From the NCBI GenBank assembly GCA_015680685.1, contig MNCI01010074.1, forward strand, positions 687,372-751,371: a stretch of 64,000 nucleotides of DNA, read 5' to 3'. Shown here in pieces: positions 55,231-64,000 of this stretch. The first letter of the stretch is position 1. Every line of letters begins with the position of its first letter. The notes beneath the pieces are model-generated. The model worked only from the letters and a program-made list of their open reading frames with translations. It did not search any database and was not told the origin of the DNA. This DNA comes from Gnetum montanum (lineage: Eukaryota > Streptophyta > Gnetopsida > Gnetales > Gnetaceae). The position numbers and the translations under genes are program-made.

Positions 55231-55249
55231 AAAAATAATTAAAGATGTC

Positions 55250-55810
55250 CTATCATTTCTTGGGCACACTGGTTACTATTGATGATTCATAGAGAATTTC
55301 TCTAAGATCACAAAACTGTTGGTCGAGCTAATAAAGAAAGATGCTCCATTTATTTGGACTAAGAAATATGAAAATGCATTCCAATAGCTAAAGGAGAGAC
55401 TTGTAGAAACTATAATTCTATGAGCACTAGATTGGTCCAAATCATTTCATATCATGACGGATGCATCAAATTATGCCTTGGAAGCTGTGTTGGCACAGTT
55501 GGATGATCAGCAACATCCATATTACATCCACTACACAATCTAAAGCATTGTGGATGCACAGCTCAATTACATCACAACAAAAAAAGAATTGATGGTAGTG
55601 GTGTATGCTTTGGAAAAGTTCAAGCACTATGTGCTTGGATACAAAGTGTTTGTACACACTGACCATAGTGCCATTCGCTTCTTGATGAAAAACCAATCAT
55701 GAACCCTCGTGGCATACGGTGGCTAGTGATCTTGCAGGAATTCGATCTTTTGATGGTAGATTGAAAGGAGACTAAGAAAATGATCACCAACCATTTCTCT
55801 CAGTTAAGAT
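55250..55810 (+). pseudogene. RT connection / RNase H remnant of element G
   Basis: Starts with the GHTGYY block (55,262) and continues with IENFSKITKLL, DAPFIWTKKYENAF and RNase H: IMTDASNYALEAVLAQ (first Asp), KELMVVVYALEKFKHYV (Glu), VFVHTDHSAIRFL (Asp). Several stops. It would remove the RNA strand during reverse transcription. Confidence 0.85.
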
Positions 55811-55939
55811 GGTATAACAAAGAGGAGGATAGCCCACTCTCTGATCAATTTTTTGATGAACTCCTCTTTGCCAAAGTAATTAATGACCAAGTGCCTATAG
55901 AACCAAAATGGTATGATGGCATCCTCACTTATCTTCTTA

Positions 55940-57190
55940 CTTAAGAGATGCCAGAAGATCTAGACCACATGAAGAAACAACAGTTTCTTCATTAGGCTAA
56001 GCACTTCATGGAAATTAACAGATACCTTTACAGGGTGTGTGTCAATGGCCTGGCTCATTGGTATGTCCTTGATACTAATCAACTATGTGTTCTTAAAGAT
56101 GCTCACGAGGGCCCTTGCAGAGACCACTATGCAGGGAGACTCACAACCATTAAAATCCTAAGGGTAGGGTACTATTGGCCAACAATCTTCAGGGATGACC
56201 ACCAATTTATCTAATCTTATAAATGCCATCAACAAGATCGTGGGATGACTACACAAATGGAGGAACTTCAATAGTGGATCCAACCACTAAAACTCTTCGA
56301 CATATGAGGCATAGACTTCATGAATCCCATCACATCCATGTTCAATGGAAAGGTGTACATTATTGTTGCCATTGACTACTATACTAAATGAGTAGAAGCA
56401 TTAGCCGTCATCAATTGTACATCATCCACTGTTGCTCGATTTTTTCAACAACACATTATGTGCATTGGTTTCTGACAATGGAACCCATTTCATCGACACC
56501 ACTTTTCACAAGCTCATGCAACGCTTGGGGTTTGAACATAAATTAACAACACCCTACCACCTCTAAGCCAATGGTTAAGAAGAGGTTACTAATAAGGAGA
56601 TTACAAAGATCTTAATGAGAACTATTAGTAAATATAAGAGAGACTTGAGCACAAAACTCAACGATGCCCTCTAGGCCTACCGCTTAACATGGAAACTCCC
56701 TATAGGCTACTCTTCCTATGAGTTGGTGTACAAGAAGCTACCAACACTTCCTATTTAGTTCGAGATCCATACACTTTCAATAACATATGACATAGATCTT
56801 GACTTGAGTCTAACACAAAGAGAACAATTGATCAACCTTAACATGCTAGATGAAAATTGATTAGTGGCCTTATCCTTGAATGAAGTGCATAAGGCACTCA
56901 GTAATCAATGACATGACCTATGAATAAGGAAAGTTAAATTTCAACCTGGAGATAAGGTCCTCAACTGGAATCCCACACATGTTCTACAACAAAAAAAATT
57001 TCAAACATTGTGGAAGGGGCCTTATATAATTGACAAAACCTTCCCTTCTGGGGCCATGTTAATCTACAAACTTGAAAGCCCAAATAAAAAGTAGCTAGTC
57101 AACACACAATAATTCAAACCTTTCCATGAGCCCAAGCAAGCCAGTGGAAGAAACACCTCATCGAATGGACAACCTTGCTTAATCTTTCAA
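55940..57190 (+). pseudogene. Integrase remnant of element G
   Basis: Zinc-binding part 56,008-56,214 (HEGPCRDHYAGRLTT, GYYWPTIFRDDH). The core has GIDFMNP (first Asp, about 56,310), SDNGTHF (second Asp, 56,470, after a frameshift) and EEVTNKEI (Glu, about 56,580). The C-terminal 'GPYIID' region is at 57,017-57,030. It ends with KPFHEPKQ at about 57,120-57,140. Stops and shifts throughout. Confidence 0.87.
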
Positions 57191-57199
57191 ATCTCCTCC

Positions 57200-57884
57200 T
57201 TCCACCTCAGTTGTAGGGAAGATGGCCATCTGTGCTAACCATTTACATTGCCTCTCAAATTTTCTATTCTTTATTTTACACATTTTTATTTTACATTTTG
57301 TTTATTTTACACCTTTTTGGTTTATACTTTTTTCCATTTTACACCATTTTTTGTTTTACACCATTGTTGGTACATTTGATTTTTCTTACATATTTTACAC
57401 TTTCCTGTATAATTTTCTTTATTTTGAGCGTGATTTTCTAAATATCTACTAATAGAGTGCTTTGTGCTAATAAGACACAATGGTGCTATAGGTGTTGTTA
57501 ATGGTGGTTTTTACTTATTATTTTTGATTGCTACTAGCTAGTTTCTATTTTTAAATTCTGGTATTGATAACTAATACATGGTTTCTTTTTCATGGAATAG
57601 GTAGTGAGTTCATAACATCCACCCATCTGCAAACTCCATGGTTTTCTTCATTTTGGAAGTATGAGGTCCCTTTTTATTAAGAAAATCTTTAACAAACTTG
57701 TGACCTTGGTAGTTTCTAGCCCTGGAAAGGATTCAAAGGTTTGAATAGGATGTGACTTCAATGGGACTCAATAATCTTTGTACCTTTCTACTTACTTGGG
57801 TGCATGAGTGTTTTTATATATTTCTTACTGTTCCGTGTCGACTAATAATAGGAAGTTAAATAAGTCTTTGCATGGTGTGGTTCC

Positions 57885-57929
<45 letters not shown>

Positions 57930-58853
57930 AGAAAAATGAAAAGTGATGGGAATTTAAAGCACATCTCTTAGACAGAATAACGGGCTACAAGAATTGGTTA
58001 TAGGACTAGAAAGACACATTACCCATGCCTAAAGGTCCCCTCTAACTAAGGCCCTTTCTCACTTCTTGCTTCTCTTTTTTTCTCTATAAGGAATTGTGTT
58101 TGATCTATGGGAGCACTCTTGTGTCTTAAGGGGGTGGATCAATCTTAGAGTGGTGATGTGAAGTCACTGAACGTGGTTGGTTTTGGTCTAGATGCATCCA
58201 ACTATGCACTTCTTAAGGAAATTTATTCAATGAACACATTCTCCACTCATTTTTTTCACTTTTTAAGATTTCAAAGATCCTTTTCAATGATTCCATCAAG
58301 TTCTTGGCTTTTCTATAATTTCATGGACCCCACTTTTATAAAAAAAAAAACTCTATGTATTTTCTAAGAAATTCAAGTTGAAAAATTTTTCTTATACCTT
58401 TTTTAAAGAGGTACTCATTGATAGACCTTGTTGAGGCAATGCAAAAATAATATATATATATGCATCCACACTTCAAATTTTTCACATTTCATTTCAAATG
58501 CTAAAGGACTTTTTGTAGTTTTCAGAGCCCAAAACCTTCCAAAAGCCATATCTTCCTAACCGTTTATCCAAATCGCTCTTCGATTGTGTAGCTACTAGAG
58601 GTAAGCTCTTAATTATGGGGGCCACAAACCTGAAGTTTTTAACCAAAGTATTTTTCAAATATTTTTAACTCTCACAAAGGTTTAACAAAGAAACCAACTT
58701 GTTTCAATAACACCTTAAACTTAAAAATAAATAAAATAATAATCCACCATAGTCCAACCTTAGCCTAAGTGTAACTAACTAATGAGATGAGATATCAAAG
58801 CATTATAAGTTACACATTACATATACTAATCCTTTGATGTGTTGTGATCACAA
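57200..58853 (+). other. Element G spacer between integrase and ORF2
   Basis: Non-coding: T-rich tract with repeated TTTTACA units (57,260-57,420), (GA)18 microsatellite at 57,891-57,926, block shared with Z and element 2 at 57,970-58,140, and an alternating AATATATATATAT stretch at 58,449-58,462, about 390 bp before ORF2. That AT stretch occupies the place of the internal TATA box of elements 1 and 3, but no GATATC array stands in front of it. Confidence 0.7.
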
Positions 58854-61727
58854 ATGGCACCAAAGGGAAAGCACACACAGGAAGGAGGACCATTACAACC
58901 ATGGGAAAAATGACCACAAATGAGAAGAGGACAAGAACAAGCTTAAGAAGAATAAGCAATTACCCATGCTATGAGACCTCTTAGCGAGGAGCCCAAAGTG
59001 GAACCTATCCATCCAAGATGAGATTCTAGAACAAGCAGCAATAATAGAGTAATCCCACCAAGATGAAGCACTAGCCTGATAAGCAAACCTTGAGGTGACC
59101 TTGACAGAAGCCTACCTCAAGCAAATCAAATCAGATGAGATTCAAAAAATGGTGCTCCAAGAGGTGAATTTTGGCTCTTTCTTAGAGCAAGCACCTTAAG
59201 GAGTACAAGATCAATTGAAGACCTCTTCCATGTGGCTCATCATCACTTCTAGCAAGGAGTGGTACATGGGAGAGATATTCTTATTTTGGAACAATAGGCA
59301 AGTTAGTTCAATGATTAACATCAAGGACATTTCAGTGTCCTACTCAATGTAGGCCATTTCAGGGGCACTTGGGTTGCCAAAAACTAGGGCGAATCTCACT
59401 AAGATTCCAATACGAGTAGACCCCCAACATCAAGAAAGAATGATTACAATGGTGTTATGGTGTTGACCGTAAGAAGTATGGTATACTCACACTAACGAAG
59501 AGAATTTACTACAAGATTTGTGGCCTTTCACCTTAATCCAACAATAAGGGCAAGCAAGATCACTGCCTTCTCCACCCATGTGTGTGTTGCTCTAAGTGGT
59601 AGATTCCCTATCAACCTTTCACAACTAATCTATCTTGAGATAGAAAAGCACTTTAAGGAGAACAAACGTGGAAGGATGACACTCCCTTTTCCATGCCTCA
59701 TTAGAAAACTATGTTATAGGGGAGGGATAACCTGCTATATAAACAATGATGTTCAATGTGCTCCATCTACTAACTGGATTAAGATGATGAAGGATAAAGT
59801 TCTTGCAAAATTCATCCAAGAAGAGGAGTAGCAACCACCATGTCCACCACCCACTTAGCAAACAATGCTAGATATCGCTACAACTTCTTAATGGTTGCAC
59901 AAATTTTGAGAATGGCTCTTAAGTGAGTAAGAGCCATAAGCAAGAATGAGTGGTGGTAATCCATCTGTGTACTAGACAATGATGAGTCACCTGAATGAAG
60001 TGGCTTGAATAGTCAGCCAAATGGAGGGAGGTAGACTAATCTTTTCAACCCAAAGAATGTAGTTGCCTACAAGATCAAATCCTAGCATCCAACAGGTAAT
60101 AGTATCCCTCTCACAACAACAACAATTCCTAGAAATCTCTTGGAACACTACTACTTTTTTAGTGCGCTTGGAGGAGGGCAAGGGGGTAATAGTTTTCGTG
60201 ATGCAGAGGTAGGGGTAAGAGAAAGCAGTGGAGGTGGTTGTTGATAAAATTATCAAAACTCTAAATGCACTTATAGCATCTGTATTAGACATCTTTGCAC
60301 TTAAAGATGTGTAGATGTTTGCAAGGATAGTAAATAGCAAGTTGAACACAACACAACATGAACAATTGCGAGGCTGACTAGTGGGAACTAGGCAACTGAA
60401 TTTGGATGTCTTTGACATTCTAGACAACATAACTACAACCCAATCAGAGCTGCTAGAAGAAAGGGGAAAGAATATCATTTTGGAGAAGAACTCAAAATAG
60501 CCAAAGAGCTAAATAAATGCTTGGTTGTGGAGGTTGTCGAACTAAGAGCCTAGATATTTGACCTTGCATTCCTCAACCCAACATTGATAAAGGATGAAGC
60601 TCTTGAATAGCTTCACACAAGATTGAAATGAGTTGAGAGTGCAATGAAGATGGTGGTGTTCTATTGATCCTTGGCAAAGGCCACTAAACATAAAATTCAA
60701 AAGTCCTTGGATTAGACTCACTAGGAGAATGTACAATTGACTGTAGATAATCATCTCCTACAAAATGTTGATATGCAAAAATAATAGATGGTAGATTTCA
60801 TCCATCAACAATAGGAGCAGCTAGTTAGAGTGAACACTAAGCTAAGGAGATTAGTAGTAGAAAACAAAAACCTCTCCATGGAGGAGGTTTGTGCCCTTCA
60901 CCAAAAGACTTGTCATTGAAGTAGCTACCTGAAAATCAAAGACTCTAAAATTTCAGAGAGTCAAAAATCACTATAGAGATCAAGTCACTCTAAAGAAATA
61001 AGTGAATGAAAAATACATCCAATTGGCAAAGGTAAAAGTAAATGAGACCCTTGAGCAACTCCAACAAAGAAGAGAGATTTGGCAACCTATCATTGATGGG
61101 ATAAATGCCTACAACAAAGTGGATATCCACATGAAGGAGTTGCAAATTGAGGAAATGAAAAAAATACATGGACCTCACTAATCTCCAATATGCAAATTTA
61201 GCTATGTTGATTACTGGATGGTTGCTTTCTAAATTGGAGAAATAAGTGGCTAGCTTGTACTTGTTATACGAGGCAAACTTCAAGCACTATAAGAACACCA
61301 AGCAGAAGCTTGCAGTGGCAAATGCGAAACTCGAGGTTCTCAAGGCAAAGTTCACTGATCAAAGATCAACTACCAAGAACCTAGCCAAGAGGATGAACAA
61401 CTACCAAGAGATGTAGAAGGCACTTAGAGCATTCAATATTGAATGCAAGCAATTTGCTGCCTAGTTTGTCAAAGTTAAGGAGCTATTCTTAGTAATGTTT
61501 GTCCGTGGGATATCCCCATTCTAGCCCACATTGGTGATGCCATGTGAACTATGAATGATCCCCAAAGTAAGGAGAAGAAGATGAAGGCATTGTTGAATGC
61601 CTTTATCCTTCTACCGAAAGTGGTAGCTACAATAAGATAACCACAACCGCCTCAACCATTGTAGGTGCCTGAAGTGAGAGAAGGTCCTTCAAAACCTCAG
61701 GAACCCCCACTGCTTGGGATCATTTGA
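58854..61727 (+). pseudogene. ORF2 of element G, downstream of pol
   Basis: 2,874 bp from MAPKGKHTQ (58,854) to the stop TGA at 61,725-61,727 after EPPLLGII. It matches ORF2 of elements 1 and 3 in order: N-terminal globular part (about 59,100-59,400: SSKEWYMGEIFLFWNNRQ-like and the GALGLPKT end), second domain (59,520-59,831: STHVCVALSGRFPINLSQL, MTLPFPCLIRKLC), long Lys/Glu/Gln coiled coil (60,200-61,620) and the C-terminal Pro motif. Many stops. It shows that ORF2 belongs to the pol-bearing lineage and lies 3' of integrase. Confidence 0.8.
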
Positions 61728-61939
61728 TCTTTTCAACCCTCTTCATGCTATCAGAGGATGTGTTGTCTAATTTTGTTCAATCATGTTCTGGTGTTTAATT
61801 TTATGTCATGAAAATCACAATTTTGTAATTAATGTTAATTCATACACCTAGGCACTTAGTTTTGTTAGGTTGTGTTGTATGTTAGTTAACAATTCCTACC
61901 TTCCTAATTTTGTAAAGAAATCAAGGATGAGTTTTTATT

Positions 61940-61953
61940 TATTCATGGGGGTA
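61940..61953 (+). other. Polypurine-tract-like site of element G
   Basis: ATGGGGGTA directly abuts the 3' LTR. The other elements have TGTGGGTA or TGGGGATA at the same place on the minus strand (22,188, 38,095 and 42,988). This is the expected plus-strand primer site. Confidence 0.6.
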
Positions 61954-62830
61954 TGATGAAGTGTCTTTGGTCAGCTATGTAGATGGGATGTCATCAATGC
62001 GACCCTGTCAATGAGAATCTATTGATGTAGGTTTTCCATGTTGACATGTACCTATTGACATGGCACCCTAGTAGGTCTATAAATACAACATCCCAGCTGT
62101 GTTAATGAGAGTGAGAATTTCAGTTGCTAACGGAACTCTTGCAGTTTATTTCCATAAGAGATAGAATAATTTTCTAAGTACTGGTAGTAGGAGTCAAGGA
62201 GTGTATGGATCTTTATTCAAGCATTATTGTACCTTAGCATCATAGTGTGTGTGACAATAAAGATGAGTTGTTTGATGAACCTTCCAATACTTGGACTAGC
62301 TTAATGATTTATTTATGCATTTACTATTTTCATTAATTAAGCTAAGATGATTAAGACTTTAAGTAATTAATTAATTAAGCAAAAAACCAACACACATAAG
62401 TACGACCACTTTCAGCATATGTATAACACTTGGTAATCCTAGTAGCACTTAAATGCTTGGTCACATAGTAGTGTTGAACATGTTCAGGATGTGTATAGAA
62501 AGTGGTACTGGATACTTATGTTATGATAGTTAGTTATTAATTAGCAAATAAATTAGTTGAACTAGTTAATCAATTTATTCTCAATCTATTACCAACCTTA
62601 GGCAAACAAAATATAAAATAATAAAAATCATGTGCCTCAATTACACTTAACCATACAATTAAGCTTCACAAGTGTAGTTGGGAAGACAATGATAGTTCCA
62701 TGATTAGATTCACCTTTTAGATTGAATCCTATGTACGAGAACACTAGGAATCCACAAAATTTGATCGAATTGTGCGTGAACACCTTAGTGATTTGTATGG
62801 TTGGGCGTAGGGGTACCTCACTACTTATTA
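61954..62830 (+). repeat. 3' LTR of element G
   Basis: 877 bp, close match to 34,265-35,155 including U3 CATC(A)ATG motifs, TCTATAAATAC TATA box (62,076-62,086) and the end TACCTCACTACTTATTA, in which the terminal TCATCA has decayed to TTATTA. Confidence 0.9.
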
Positions 62831-63049
62831 ATGAGTGATAGAGGATCTAATGCAAGTAACCTTATTCAACATAATTCTCCTCAAGGAAGCTCTTCTTTTT
62901 AATTCTATCTATCATCAACTTCATTTGATTATTTTTTCATTCTACTTGTACTATTAATTATAGTTGATCTTAGGTGAGAAGTAAATTTTTGAAACGGTGC
63001 TTCTTTCTTTTGTTATTGGTCTAATTGTAAGCATGAATTCTTAAGTAGG
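62831..63049. other. Short AT-rich interval between LTRs
   Basis: No feature recognised; no LINE continuation. Confidence 0.5.
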
Positions 63050-63723
63050 TGATGAGTCATGATTTGCCTAGCCTTGACATCGAAGCATTGAAATTGGAGC
63101 CTTAACATCTAATGAATCATTGTTTTCTATTTGCTCCAACATCGGGTAAGTGACATTGGGTACACGATGTCAGGGTCTTGACGCAATGTCGAGTATCCAA
63201 CGTCAGGGGGTATACGTTGGCCTATAAATATAGCACATGGGCTCCTGATTTGTTCAGTTTTTCAATAGTTTTTCATAGTTTTGCTAATAGAGTAGTTGAA
63301 TTCTTGTAGTTTTATTTCATAATCTTAGAGAAAAGTCAGTGAGTGCCCATAGAGTGGATCTGAGTTAGTTGTACAAAGTCTTATTCGACTGGCAATGTAC
63401 CTGGACATATTCCATGAGCGATAATAAGATTGAGATTAATTCTTATTCATTGTAGCACTTTGACTTAGATTAGATTTACTTTCCATGAAATTTACTTTTC
63501 ATGTACTTAGTTAACATTTACATTTTCATGCATGTTAATTAATTAAGCACATAAGTACGATCACTTTGAGCATGCATATGACTCTTGGTAATCCTAGCAA
63601 TGCTTAATGTTTGCTAATCTAGCAACATTATATGTGTTTAGGATGTGCATAGGAAGTGGGATTGGATACTTATGTTAGGGTAGTTGATTATTAATTAGCA
63701 ATTAGATTAGTTGAATTGATTAT
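63050..63723 (+). repeat. Plus-strand LTR with a third type of U3, truncated by insertion
   Basis: Starts TGATGAGTCATG. U3 holds GACATCG, ACATCGGG, ACGATGTCAGG, GCAATGTCGAG and AACGTCAGG motifs (63,078-63,210). TATA box CCTATAAATATAG at 63,221-63,233. The R/U5 body matches the G LTR until 63,723, where a minus-strand LTR begins. Confidence 0.82.
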
Positions 63724-64000
63724 TGATGAGTGGCGAGGTACCCCTACACTCAACCATACGAAACGAGTGTAGCACGCATGATTCGGTCGAACTTCGCAGA
63801 CTAAATGCCTAAACGCCACAAAGAACACTTGGGGTTAATCGTTCGTTGTCTTCCCAGGCTTGCTTGTATGTGTCACGGTGTATGGTTAAGCAAGTCTGAG
63901 GTATATGATTGTTTTTGGTATTTTTCGGTTTATCTCCTATGCTAAACGGTGAAGGGTTGAGAAACTAAAACTAACGCTAACTACAGCACTAAGTCCTAGC
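63724..64000 (-). repeat. Minus-strand LTR running off the window
   Basis: Starts TGATGAGTGGCGAGGTACCC, the family's U5 end in reverse, and matches the first 280 bp of the LTRs of elements 1-3. The element itself lies to the right of base 64,000; preceding bases ATTAT (63,719-63,723) would be its target duplication. Confidence 0.85.

Larger units (their letters stand above)
34265..62830 (+). mobile_element. Element G: plus-strand Ty3/gypsy element with gag-pol-ORF2, carrying nested insertions
   Basis: It spans 28,566 bp, about 12.8 kb of it its own. Order: 5' LTR 34,265-35,155, primer site, gag (split at 37,311/53,110), PR, RT, RNase H, INT, spacer, ORF2, purine tract, 3' LTR 61,954-62,830. 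Gag continues across the nested block, since the MPPPQQQY frame before 37,311 resumes as the same Pro/Tyr-rich protein after 53,109, with the CTTTG duplication. The bases outside the LTRs are ATGGA (34,260-34,264) and ATGAG (62,831-62,835), only 3 of 5 equal, so the target duplication is uncertain. All genes are broken. Confidence 0.85.

Noticed and set aside
57222-57452. Two overlapping hydrophobic frames (69 and 76 codons)
   Set aside because: Translations of the TTTTACA-rich tract in a spacer; the same tract in Z and element 2 does not keep a frame.
57891-57926. (GA)18 microsatellite, and shorter (GA)n at 31,853-31,875 and 42,402-42,434
   Set aside because: Ordinary simple repeats; noted within their elements but with no inferred function.
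58854-61727. ORF2 as an envelope gene
   Set aside because: Position is env-like, but no signal peptide, transmembrane span or cleavage motif is visible; the coiled coil is cytosolic in character.
34260-62835. Target duplication of element G as ATGGA/ATGAG
   Set aside because: Only 3 of 5 bases agree; not claimed, although the LTR pair and split gag support a single element.

Overview
This is a transposon-dominated window from a nuclear plant genome, most likely a seed plant with a large genome. The evidence is one spliced host gene with clear plant homology, Ty3/gypsy LTR retrotransposons primed by tRNA-Asp, two LINEs, tRNA-derived SINEs and AT-rich spacers. I cannot name the species. The only host gene I can support is a two-exon DSS1/SEM1 gene (proteasome lid / BRCA2 partner) on the minus strand at 18,634-20,472.

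Layout. 1-8,174: minus-strand gypsy element (here 'Z'), decayed, with its 5' LTR at 7,289-8,174 and its 3' end outside the window. 8,175-11,093: a 2.9 kb inverted repeat with a 44-nt loop. 12,360-15,240: decayed LINE endonuclease region (minus) split by a solo LTR (12,838-13,755, target duplication GTTAC). 15,470-16,415: PIF1/Helitron-type helicase remnant between direct repeats. 16,441-16,640: 48-bp tandem repeat. 18,634-20,472: DSS1. 21,160-30,139: a SINE split by 'element 1' (21,229-30,053, target duplication CCAGT), the youngest-looking element, with an intact 659-aa gag, a second long ORF ('ORF2') and no pol. 31,130-34,264: LINE reverse transcriptase (plus) split by a solo LTR (31,604-32,442, target duplication TCCTC). 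34,265-62,830: plus-strand element 'G' (gag-PR-RT-RNase H-INT-ORF2, all broken). Its gag is interrupted by minus-strand 'element 2' (37,312-53,104, target duplication CTTTG), whose own gag is interrupted by minus-strand 'element 3' (42,154-50,786, target duplication GCAAC/ACAAT). 63,050-64,000: one more plus-strand LTR cut by another minus-strand LTR.

All LTRs belong to one superfamily. They share the end TGATGA...TCATCA, the same R/U5 and a tRNA-Asp primer binding site. Their U3 regions differ, each carrying its own set of short repeated near-palindromes just upstream of a TATA box. The most interesting pattern is a third gene, ORF2, of about 2.7-2.9 kb downstream of gag-pol. It has a globular N-terminal domain, a long coiled coil and a conserved C-terminus. 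It is kept together with gag in elements that have lost all of pol. In elements 1 and 3 it has its own TATA box preceded by the same CGCGATATCGCG palindrome array that marks the LTR promoter.

Limits: all alignments were made by eye. There is a 757-base gap (22,407-23,163) inside ORF2 of element 1, and two single-N joins (31,892; 53,039) look like assembly artefacts.
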